A stretch of 6,276 bases of DNA from an uncultured Clostridia bacterium. GTDB taxonomy: Bacteria > Bacillota > Clostridia > TANB77 > UBA1234. Location: contig CANQLS010000093.1 in the NCBI GenBank assembly GCA_947624765.1, positions 1 to 6,276 on the forward strand, written 5' to 3'. This document shows positions 1-5,413 of the stretch, piece by piece. Position numbers and translations under genes: made by a program. Within the stretch, counting starts at the first letter, position 1. Every line of letters starts with the position of its first letter. Under the pieces are notes generated by a model. The model was not told the origin of the DNA. It made no database searches and worked only from the letters and a program-made list of their open reading frames with translations.

Positions 1-58
1 TTAAGCCTATTTCAACTCTTTTTTCTCTTGGTATGTCAACTCCTGCTATACGAGCCAT
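1..58 (-). CDS. rpsM: 30S ribosomal protein S13, N-terminal fragment
   Basis: The first 19 codons of ribosomal protein S13 run off the low-coordinate edge of the window. The translation MARIAGVDIPREKRVEIGL is the well-conserved S13 N-terminus, which sits in the head of the small subunit near the A and P site tRNAs. A GGAGGTG ribosome binding site (69-75) ends 10 bases before the ATG. It follows rpmJ, as in most Firmicutes, but 164 bases separate them instead of the usual few tens, and that gap holds a structured leader. In this group the genes after rpsM are normally rpsK, rpsD, rpoA and rplQ; none is visible here. Confidence 0.95.
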   Translation of the reverse strand, partial: MARIAGVDIPREKRVEIGL

Positions 59-222
59 TTAAAAAATACACCTCCATAAATTCATTTTGTTTCTATAAAT
101 GCTTCTGCTTGCAAAACCTAGTGACGTAAGTTTTGCTATATGTAAATACTGCTTGGATCTAGTTCTACCTAGACAGCCGCCCATAACAGTATTTATATCA
201 AAATCTTTGGGACTTTTTCCCT
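59..222 (-). promoter_or_regulatory. Structured leader of rpsM (candidate ribosomal-protein autoregulatory RNA)
   Basis: This 164-base gap between rpmJ and rpsM has no convincing protein. Read as RNA on the minus strand it holds an outer 9-bp perfect stem (187-195 with 143-151) enclosing a 5-bp stem (169-173 with 158-162). A separate 10-bp stem follows (127-136 with 111-120, one G-U pair, 6-base loop), and then the rpsM ribosome binding site. A small GGGA/TCCC hairpin lies just after the rpmJ stop. Clostridia usually encode S4 in the rpsM operon, and S4 represses the equivalent operon in E. coli through a leader structure, so S4 or S13 feedback is a reasonable inference. An extended -10-like TGATATAAAT (191-200) is also present, but it overlaps the outer stem, so promoter and stem cannot both be fully used on one transcript. 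Confidence 0.55.
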
Positions 223-336
223 TTAACCTTGACGTTGTTTGTGTTTTGGATTTTCGCAAATTACTCTTACAACGCCTTTTCTTTTGATGACTTTACATTT
301 GTCGCAAATCTTTTTTGCTGATGGTCTTACTTTCAT
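223..336 (-). CDS. rpmJ: 50S ribosomal protein L36
   Basis: A 37-residue protein beginning MKVRPSAKKICDKCK and ending PKHKQRQG, the exact length and pattern of bacterial L36, a small basic zinc-ribbon protein of the large subunit. The zinc ligands are all present as Cys11, Cys14, Cys27 and His32, so this is the zinc-binding form rather than the cysteine-free paralogue. The start is fixed by a strong AAGGAGGGG ribosome binding site a few bases upstream (342-350). It lies 68 bases after infA and ahead of the rpsM leader, consistent with one transcript from the promoter at 958-986. Confidence 0.96.
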   Translation of the reverse strand: MKVRPSAKKICDKCKVIKRKGVVRVICENPKHKQRQG

Positions 337-374
337 TTCTTTCCCCTCCTTAGGTTTTTACCAGTTTTATATAT

Positions 375-390
375 ACATCTTTTTAGATGT
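375..390 (-). other. Small perfect hairpin between infA and rpmJ
   Basis: ACATCT and AGATGT form a 6-bp perfect stem around a 4-base A loop (minus strand) in the 68-base infA-rpmJ gap. No U-run follows, so it is not an intrinsic terminator. It could be an mRNA processing or stability element, or chance in AT-rich DNA. Confidence 0.3.
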
Positions 391-404
391 TGCCGCGCTA
401 AAAT

Positions 405-623
405 TTATTTTGCCCTCCATGTAATACGTCCGCGATTTAAATCATATGGTGATAACTCAATTTTAACTTTATCACCTGGTAATATTTTAATAAAATTCAT
501 TCTCAACTTTCCAGAAATATGTGCATGCAATTTATGTCCATTCTCTAACTCAACAATAAATTCAGCATTTGGCAATGCTTCTGTTACAGTTCCTTCAACT
601 TCAATAATATCCTCTTTTGACAT
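405..623 (-). CDS. infA: Translation initiation factor IF-1
   Basis: A 72-residue protein of standard IF-1 length, a single OB-fold (S1-like) domain that binds the 30S A site with IF-2 and IF-3 during initiation. Family landmarks are all visible: the start MSKEDIIEVEGTVTEALPNA, the central ENGHKLHAHISGKLRMNFIKILPGDKV (residues 28-53) and the C-terminal SPYDLNRGRITWR (58-70). The TAAGGAGG ribosome binding site (631-638) overlaps the stop codon of the upstream KOW gene, and only 12 bases separate the two reading frames, so translation is probably coupled. Confidence 0.97.
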   Translation of the reverse strand: MSKEDIIEVEGTVTEALPNAEFIVELENGHKLHAHISGKLRMNFIKILPGDKVKIELSPYDLNRGRITWRAK

Positions 624-635
624 GCAATACCCTCC

Positions 636-935
636 TTAATTACTCTTTATCAAATTTTTTAGCAATTTTTTAACATCTTGATTTGATATTTTGTTGTTTT
701 TCTTTATTTTTTCTGCAAAATCACCATCAAAAAAAGCTGTCAATTCTATATGTTTTATTTTCTTTTTCTTCGGATTTTCCACCTTACGAAGATTTCCGTC
801 TACTAAATAAACGTAATTATCTTCTACTTTCACTACTAAAAAATATCTGTCTTTATCTCTTCCAGCCGTAGACAATACGATATTTCCAATATCTATCCCG
901 CACTTTTCAATCAACCTTTCTATTAATTTAAGCAC
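636..935 (-). CDS. KOW-domain RNA-binding protein (L14e-like)
   Basis: A 99-residue basic protein of the family commonly found between map and infA in Clostridia and annotated as KOW-domain or L14e-like RNA-binding protein. The diagnostic block is DIGNIVLSTAGRDKDR (residues 15-30), then VYLVDGNLRKVENPKKKKIKH (42-62), a KOW/SH3-like barrel with a lysine-rich strip. A ribosome or rRNA-related role is inferred from family and location; its exact function is not known to me. The lysine-rich tail (76-99) is poorly conserved in type. The start is uncertain: I use GTG at 935 because there is no in-frame ATG, but no good ribosome binding site precedes it and the predicted transcript start is only about 16 bases upstream. 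Homologues often begin nearer residue 10. Confidence 0.85.
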   Translation of the reverse strand: MLKLIERLIEKCGIDIGNIVLSTAGRDKDRYFLVVKVEDNYVYLVDGNLRKVENPKKKKIKHIELTAFFDGDFAEKIKKNNKISNQDVKKLLKNLIKSN

Positions 936-957
936 TAAGGCATTTTCTAACTCGATT

Positions 958-986
958 ATTATATAACGAAAAAAGCCTCATGTCAA
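958..986 (-). promoter_or_regulatory. Perfect consensus sigma-A promoter for KOW-infA-rpmJ
   Basis: On the minus strand TTGACA (986-981) and TATAAT (963-958) match both housekeeping consensus hexamers exactly, with the optimal 17-base spacer (980-964). Initiation would fall near 951-952, about 16 bases before the GTG start of the KOW gene. The -35 lies in the loop of the terminator hairpin that ends the upstream cassette, and the spacer is the hairpin's 3' arm plus its T-run. It probably drives the KOW gene, infA and rpmJ, and possibly rpsM. Confidence 0.88.
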
Positions 987-1006
987 TACTAAATTGAGGC
1001 TTTTTT
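969..1006 (-). terminator. Intrinsic terminator after the DHHW gene (symmetric)
   Basis: A 12-bp perfect stem has the form A6-GCCTCA (1006-995) and TGAGGC-T6 (980-969) around a 14-base loop, 29 bases past the DHHW stop. The GC core followed by six U residues is the classic rho-independent form. Because the stem begins with six A residues it also scores as a terminator on the plus strand, but I see no plus-strand gene that needs it. Confidence 0.9.
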
Positions 1007-1035
1007 AGGGTTTTTGGTTTTTGGTCAATATGACT

Positions 1036-2151
1036 TTAAAATACTTTCAATAAAGAACTATCATTTAATATATCAGTACAGTAAATAATTAAAACATCCT
1101 GCCCATCATTAAATTCCACATAATCTTTTAATAAAGGGCTTCCAATATATCTTAAATCAACAATTGTTATCTTACGATAACTTTCTACTAATAATGGTGC
1201 TAAACTACTTCCAAATGAATCTCTAAACAAAATCAATTCTTTATCAGTAGTGGCATTTTCATTTTTAATAACGAACAATGGCCTTGGACCTTTCAAGAAA
1301 ACATCATAAGGATCTATATTTTCAAAATCGTTCTCATCATAAATTTGGCTTTCTTCCATAGTTAAAGTTTTTTCGTTCAATTCGTAAACTCTAGCATTTT
1401 CAATAGCTTCATTCGTTAAATAATATAATTTTTCGCTTTCAATAGGTAATGCAGATTGACCATAATATACTCCGTAGAAAGGACTTAACTCATGTAAAGT
1501 ATAATTATTATTTACTGAAAATCCCATTTCATTTCCTAATTTTTCAACCACTTTACTAATTTTTTCTTGACGCCAATGAATATCTGTAGCATAGTAATCT
1601 GATTCTTGCAAACTATCAAAAAGCGAAATATATTTCATATTTGAATTAACAGTACTAGTAAGATAATTTTCAAACTCTTTATAATCAACGCTTGGATAAC
1701 CATTTTTAGCTGCCAAAAAATAATTTTTATCTGGAATTATAGAATAATATACATTCATTTCTTTTAAGTATTGATTATACAATTTATTAAACTTTTTGCC
1801 AGCATCTACAACAGAATCTTTACTAATTTGGTTATAATATTTCGATACTTGGCCATCTGCTAAATAAATATTATTATTGTCTTTTTGTCTAAATATATAA
1901 AATAGCACATTTGCTTTCAATTGTCTAAACCAATCTCTTCCCACAAATTGGTCTAAAGAATATTTATCAAAACTCTCCATAAACTCTCCATTTTCAAGAG
2001 TTTCATATGAAATTGCTGGGAACTGTGCCAACTTTCTTCTCTCACTTTTTGAGACTTCAGATGGCTTCTTTAATACACTAAAAAGCAATAAGCATAATAT
2101 CAATCCAACAAATAAAACACTTACCACAACATTTTTTACTTTGTCTGACAT
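1036..2151 (-). CDS. DHHW-family (AlgJ/AlgX-like) SGNH acyltransferase, membrane anchored
   Basis: A 371-residue protein with a short basic N-terminus, one membrane segment (about residues 7-27) and a long extracytoplasmic domain, giving an N-in anchored topology. The family signature SERRKLAQFP (36-45) follows the anchor. The SGNH-like catalytic set is visible as ATDIHW (188-193; Asp190 and His192) and RDSFGSSLAP (310-319; Ser312). The usual motif is D-H-H-W; here the first, non-catalytic His is Ile, while Asp, the second His and Trp are kept. Relatives such as AlgJ and AlgX move acetyl groups onto exported polysaccharide after an MBOAT partner carries them across the membrane. The acceptor polymer is not identifiable. 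The ribosome binding site AAGGGGGGAG overlaps the MBOAT stop codon with only 15 bases between frames, so the two are co-translated; a terminator follows. Confidence 0.88.
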   Translation of the reverse strand: MSDKVKNVVVSVLFVGLILCLLLFSVLKKPSEVSKSERRKLAQFPAISYETLENGEFMESFDKYSLDQFVGRDWFRQLKANVLFYIFRQKDNNNIYLADGQVSKYYNQISKDSVVDAGKKFNKLYNQYLKEMNVYYSIIPDKNYFLAAKNGYPSVDYKEFENYLTSTVNSNMKYISLFDSLQESDYYATDIHWRQEKISKVVEKLGNEMGFSVNNNYTLHELSPFYGVYYGQSALPIESEKLYYLTNEAIENARVYELNEKTLTMEESQIYDENDFENIDPYDVFLKGPRPLFVIKNENATTDKELILFRDSFGSSLAPLLVESYRKITIVDLRYIGSPLLKDYVEFNDGQDVLIIYCTDILNDSSLLKVF

Positions 2152-2166
2152 CTAAAATCTCCCCCC

Positions 2167-3570
2167 TTAAAATCTAAAATACAAAAATGGATTAAAAGAT
2201 CCATCAATTAAATACGCAGTAACAACTAATATAAACACTACTTGTACAATTGGTTCTAATAAATTTATAATTTGTCTGCCAATATTTTTTTCTTTTATTT
2301 TCAATACTAAACTTTTCAAAAGTGGTGTAGCACCAATTATACCAATAATAAATACTACCGCATAGCTTTTCAAGTAATACAATGTTTCACTAGTTATAAG
2401 CGGAAGTCCACTACCACCAAACATAGCTGTAATTCTCGAAAATGCTTCTGTAATAGTTGTAGCATCAAACAAAATCCAACTCAATAATACCAAAAATAAA
2501 GTATATACTCTACCAATCCAAGCTGGTATCTTTTCTAATTTATCTAACAAGAATAATTTTTCTATCATCAATAAAACTGCAAAGAAAAGTCCCCAAGCAA
2601 TAAAAGTCCAACCTGCACCATGCCAAAATCCAGTTAATCCCCATACGATAAAAATATTTCGTATCCACTTCCACTTTGGAACACGATTACCGCCAAGTGG
2701 GATATACACGTAATCTCTAAACCAAGTGCTAAGAGATATATGCCATCTACGCCAAAAATCTGTTATACTTTTCGCTATATACGGATAATTGAAATTTTCT
2801 GGGAAGTGAAAGCCAAACATTCTTCCTAGTCCAATTGCCATATCACTATAACCCGAGAAATCAAAATAAATATGCAATGCATACGCAATAGCATATGCCC
2901 AAATAAATACAACCGAATTACTTGAAGTAGTCTTTGCAATTTTGCAAAACTCACCCAAGACATTTGCAACTAATACTTTTTTCGCAAGCCCAATTGCAAA
3001 ACGATTTACACCATATGCAAATTTTTCAAAAGTACAACTTCTATCTTTTAACTCTTTTTCCACATCAACATATCGCACAATTGGTCCTGCAATCAATTGT
3101 GGAAATAGTGTTACATACGTCATAAAATCAATTAAATTTCTTTGAACCTCTGCTTTTCCACGATATAAATCAATTGTATAACTGATAATTTGAAACGTAT
3201 AAAAACTAATACCAATTGGTAAAGCTAGTTTTAACAATCCTATATCTGTATGTAAAAGCGAATTTACATTGCTAATAAAGAAATCTGTATATTTAAAAAT
3301 TCCTAATGTGCCTATACCTACTATAATAGACGATACTAAAGCAATTTTAGCTTTTTTTGTACCTTTAAATTTATTAATTAGTAGTCCATGCACATAACCT
3401 GAAATAGACATTAAAATCATTATGATAGTATAATTTTTTTCGCCCCAATAATAGAAAAATAAGCTGGAAACAAGAAGTACAATATTACGAAATTTTTTTG
3501 GCACAATAAAATAAAGCACTAAAACAGCTATTAAAAAATAATATAGAAAAGTAATACTTGAAAATAACAT
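2167..3570 (-). CDS. MBOAT-family membrane O-acyltransferase (AlgI/DltB-like)
   Basis: A 467-residue polytopic membrane protein of the AlgI/DltB class, which passes acyl groups across the membrane for modification of cell-surface polymers. Landmarks are ALPIGISFYTFQ (116-127), FPQLIAGPIVRY (156-167), YFDFSGYSDMAIGLGRMFGF (235-254), DFWRRWHISLSTWFRDYVYI (271-290, with His277) and GFWHGAGWTFIAWG (314-327, with the invariant His317). Hydrophobic segments fill most of the chain. I choose the ATG at 3570, since it has a well-spaced AAGGGGGA ribosome binding site and gives the typical MLFSS N-terminus; an upstream ATG at 3606 lies inside a repeat and lacks one. It pairs with the DHHW gene immediately downstream, the usual AlgI-AlgJ arrangement. 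The substrate is unknown; acetyl transfer to a wall or capsule polymer is inferred. Confidence 0.94.
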   Translation of the reverse strand: MLFSSITFLYYFLIAVLVLYFIVPKKFRNIVLLVSSLFFYYWGEKNYTIIMILMSISGYVHGLLINKFKGTKKAKIALVSSIIVGIGTLGIFKYTDFFISNVNSLLHTDIGLLKLALPIGISFYTFQIISYTIDLYRGKAEVQRNLIDFMTYVTLFPQLIAGPIVRYVDVEKELKDRSCTFEKFAYGVNRFAIGLAKKVLVANVLGEFCKIAKTTSSNSVVFIWAYAIAYALHIYFDFSGYSDMAIGLGRMFGFHFPENFNYPYIAKSITDFWRRWHISLSTWFRDYVYIPLGGNRVPKWKWIRNIFIVWGLTGFWHGAGWTFIAWGLFFAVLLMIEKLFLLDKLEKIPAWIGRVYTLFLVLLSWILFDATTITEAFSRITAMFGGSGLPLITSETLYYLKSYAVVFIIGIIGATPLLKSLVLKIKEKNIGRQIINLLEPIVQVVFILVVTAYLIDGSFNPFLYFRF

Positions 3571-3587
3571 TTTGTTCCCCCTTACTG

Positions 3588-3708
3588 TTGAAAAAATAAT
3601 TGGCAATTTCGTTGTTGAACTTCACGTAGGGCAATCCTTTGGCGTATCAACCGTACGCCTCCAGTGCCCTCGCTAATTCGCCTAGAAATTGCCTCAATTA
3701 TTTTTCAA
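3588..3708 (-). repeat. Structured repeat, copy R1 (complete, minus orientation)
   Basis: A 121-base element filling most of the gap between the lipoprotein and MBOAT genes, homologous to the inverted copy at 4497-4625. Its ends are imperfect inverted repeats (3588-3610 and 3685-3708). Read on the minus strand it folds into nested stems: P1 3685-3692 with 3603-3610, P2 3676-3679 with 3617-3620, P3 3665-3669 with 3629-3633, and P4 3654-3659 with 3641-3646. It ends in ATTATTTTTTC, so it could act as an attenuator or processing element inside the operon mRNA. It is more GC-rich than the flanking genes. Confidence 0.88.
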
Positions 3709-3715
3709 ACAAATT

Positions 3716-4339
3716 TTATTCAGATATAGATTTTGTAAGAGCTTCGCTAACTTTATCTGCTCCGAACTTGTCTTGGAATGCTTTGTATAAGTTATTGCAT
3801 TTTTCTTCTGTAGACATTACTAACATAACATAGTCATCAGTATATGCTGCTAATACATATTTAGCTGACATACAAACCCATTTTCTTGGATTACAATTTT
3901 CAAACATTTGATTTGTCAATGTAGCTTTGTCTGCATCAGAATTTACTTTTACAATACATAAACTATGATCAGATGGTGACATCATAGATTCGTTCATAAT
4001 AGAATCTACTACGTTAGCATCATAAGTTTCTTTTGTTAAACCATAGCTGTCATAAGAATAAGTTGCAAGTTTTGAATCAAATGGTGCATTAATTTCAACA
4101 TTTGCACTTTGATTTAATTCAGCCACTAAGCTTGACAATTCTTCACTAGCAGTTAAATCTTCTTCTTCAGGATTTTCGTTTTCTTCTGGATTATTATCTG
4201 GTACAAAAATTGGTGGTGGTGTTGGTGAATCTCCTTGATTTTCCGGATTTTCTTGTCCTTCTTCATTATTATTGTTGTTACAACCTACTAAACAAAAGCA
4301 AAAAACAACTGCTAATACTAATACTAAAAATTTTTTCAT
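3716..4339 (-). CDS. Small secreted lipoprotein, DUF4358-like
   Basis: A 207-residue exported lipoprotein. It has a signal peptide (MKKFLVLVLAVVFCFC) and a lipobox LVGC with Cys20 as the lipidated residue. A low-complexity Asn/Glu/Pro linker follows (21-62), then a globular domain (about 63-207). The domain's pattern, an ALS/LTKE-type segment, then MSPSDHSLCIVKVNSDADKA (120-139) and YVMLVMSTEEKCNNLYKAF (170-188), resembles DUF4358 lipoproteins, whose function I do not know. Genes of this kind occur near MBOAT/DHHW pairs in Clostridia as I recall them, which would fit an accessory role at the cell surface. Four cysteines follow the lipobox (128, 149, 156, 181). The ATG at 4339 is chosen for its AGGAGG site and signal peptide; the longer frame to 4447 only adds non-signal sequence. 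No strong promoter was found upstream. Confidence 0.82.
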   Translation of the reverse strand: MKKFLVLVLAVVFCFCLVGCNNNNNEEGQENPENQGDSPTPPPIFVPDNNPEENENPEEEDLTASEELSSLVAELNQSANVEINAPFDSKLATYSYDSYGLTKETYDANVVDSIMNESMMSPSDHSLCIVKVNSDADKATLTNQMFENCNPRKWVCMSAKYVLAAYTDDYVMLVMSTEEKCNNLYKAFQDKFGADKVSEALTKSISE

Positions 4340-4420
4340 GCCAAATCCTCCTATTTTTATAATCTTATTTCTAATAGACTTATCTCTCATATTTTTGTTC
4401 CGAATTAGAAAAATAAATGT

Positions 4421-4453
4421 GTGCAGTCCAACAACGAAATGGGCCAATTATTT
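4421..4453 (+). repeat. Structured repeat, copy R3 (33-base right-end fragment)
   Basis: These 33 bases match the right end of copy R2 (4583-4615) at about 30 positions by eye, in the same orientation, including the shared GTCCAACAACGAAAT core. The left three quarters of the element is missing, so it is a truncated remnant. It lies about 80 bases upstream of the lipoprotein start. Confidence 0.75.
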
Positions 4454-4505
4454 CCCTAATTTTATTTAAATTGACTAATTATCTTCCTAATTTTATTTAA
4501 ATTGA
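4444..4505. repeat. Tandem duplication of a 31-base AT-rich unit
   Basis: Units 4444-4474 and 4475-4505 are adjacent and match at about 28 of 31 positions, each ending TTTATTTAAATTGA. The second unit runs into the left end of repeat R2 and the first starts inside the R3 fragment, so the duplication bridges the two copies and probably arose during insertion or loss of an element. Confidence 0.8.
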
Positions 4506-4625
4506 AAAAGAATTGCGTCAAGTTCTAGGCGGACAAACGAGGGAACCGGAGGCGTACAGATGGTACGTTGAGGATTCCCGAAGTGCAGTCCAACAACGAA
4601 ATTGACCGATTATTTTTCAATTTAA
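4497..4625 (+). repeat. Structured repeat, copy R2 (complete, plus orientation)
   Basis: A 129-base element in the map-lipoprotein gap, homologous to R1 but inverted relative to it. A 13-base perfect terminal inverted repeat (4497-4509 and 4613-4625) extends with few mismatches to about 19. Plus-strand stems match R1: P1 4518-4525 with 4598-4605, P2 4531-4534 with 4588-4591, P3 4541-4545 with 4575-4579 (plus 4546-4547 with 4572-4573), and P4 4551-4557 with 4563-4569. Its right end contains the map stop codon. On the minus strand it would also form a long hairpin ending in TTCTTTTTC and may terminate the adk-map transcript. The 4340-4621 gap otherwise holds R3, the 31-base duplication and the lipoprotein ribosome binding site. 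Confidence 0.88.
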
Positions 4626-5383
4626 CCTAAAGTTAAAACTTGCGGTCCTTCCCTCGTAACCACAATCGTATTCTCATAATGTGCGGATAATTTTCCGTCT
4701 TTGGTTGTAATTGTCCAACCATCATCATTTTCAATAATATCTCTTTTTCCTTCATTAATCATGGGTTCAATTGCTAGTACCATTCCTTCTTGTAATCTAG
4801 GACCTCTTCCGGGCTTACCAAAGTTTGGTACTCCAGGATCTTCATGCATTTCAAATCCAACTCCATGTCCTTGGAACTCTCGTACTACAGAATATCCATT
4901 CTGTTCAGCATGCTTTTGAATGGCATAAGAAATATCAGAAATACGATTACCAAGCACTGCATTCTTTACGCCTTCCCAGAAACATTCTTCAGTAACCTTA
5001 ATTAATTTTTCCGCTTCCTCATTTCTTTCTCCGACTACATAACTTCTAGTAGCATCTCCAAAATATCCATCTTTGTCGGCAACTATGTCAACACTAACTA
5101 AATCGCCACTGCAAATTTTTCGGTTACTAGGAATACCATGAATAATTTCATCGTTAATTGAAATACAACACGTTGCTGGGAATGGATTTTTTGAACCTTT
5201 TGGATAACCCTTGCAAGAAGGATTAGCTCCATTTTTTATAATTACTTCTTCTGCTATTTTATCCAATTCTCTTGTGGTTATGCCAACTCTTAAAGCGTTT
5301 TTTACGGCTTCATGTGCTAGAAATACAATGTGTGAAGCTTCTTTAATCTTTTGAATTTCCTTATCATTTTTTAAAGCAATCAT
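4622..5383 (-). CDS. map: Methionine aminopeptidase, type Ia
   Basis: A 253-residue cytosolic metalloprotease that removes the initiator methionine from new proteins; the length fits the short bacterial type I enzyme without extensions. The five metal ligands of the pita-bread fold are present: Asp99, Asp110, His173, Glu206 and Glu237. The active-site histidines His82 (in IIHGIP) and His180 are present too. AAAGGAG precedes the ATG at 5383. It lies 30 bases after adk and is probably co-transcribed from the promoter at 6108-6136. The TAA stop lies inside the terminal repeat of element R2, which suggests insertion exactly at the gene's end without loss of function; the C-terminus GPQVLTLG looks normal for the family. 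Confidence 0.97.
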   Translation of the reverse strand: MIALKNDKEIQKIKEASHIVFLAHEAVKNALRVGITTRELDKIAEEVIIKNGANPSCKGYPKGSKNPFPATCCISINDEIIHGIPSNRKICSGDLVSVDIVADKDGYFGDATRSYVVGERNEEAEKLIKVTEECFWEGVKNAVLGNRISDISYAIQKHAEQNGYSVVREFQGHGVGFEMHEDPGVPNFGKPGRGPRLQEGMVLAIEPMINEGKRDIIENDDGWTITTKDGKLSAHYENTIVVTREGPQVLTLG

Positions 5384-5413
5384 TTTCTATCTCCTTTGTT
5401 GCCAAACACAGTT

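Noticed and set aside
59..259. 66-residue minus-strand frame between rpmJ and rpsM
   Set aside because: It overlaps the 3' end of rpmJ in another frame, has no ribosome binding site, resembles no family, and its sequence is better explained by leader hairpins. Its last eight codons (MNLWRCIF, ending flush with the rpsM ATG) span the rpsM ribosome binding site and look accidental.
2934..3145. Plus-strand open frames opposite the MBOAT gene
   Set aside because: They are shadows of the conserved MBOAT coding sequence, with no start signals or family resemblance.
3571..3606. Upstream ATG extending the MBOAT protein by 12 residues
   Set aside because: It lies inside the repeat tail without a ribosome binding site, while the ATG at 3570 has a well-spaced one and a typical N-terminus.
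4404..4431. Possible lipoprotein promoter TTGGAC-16-TCTAAT on the minus strand, with the -35 supplied by the R3 fragment
   Set aside because: The -35 matches only three consensus positions and the spacing is short; too weak to annotate in AT-rich DNA.
3588..4625. CRISPR array or composite transposon made by the repeat copies
   Set aside because: Only two complete copies, inverted, about 800 bases apart, with no regular spacers and no transposase or integrase in between. The lipoprotein gene between them shows no mobility function.
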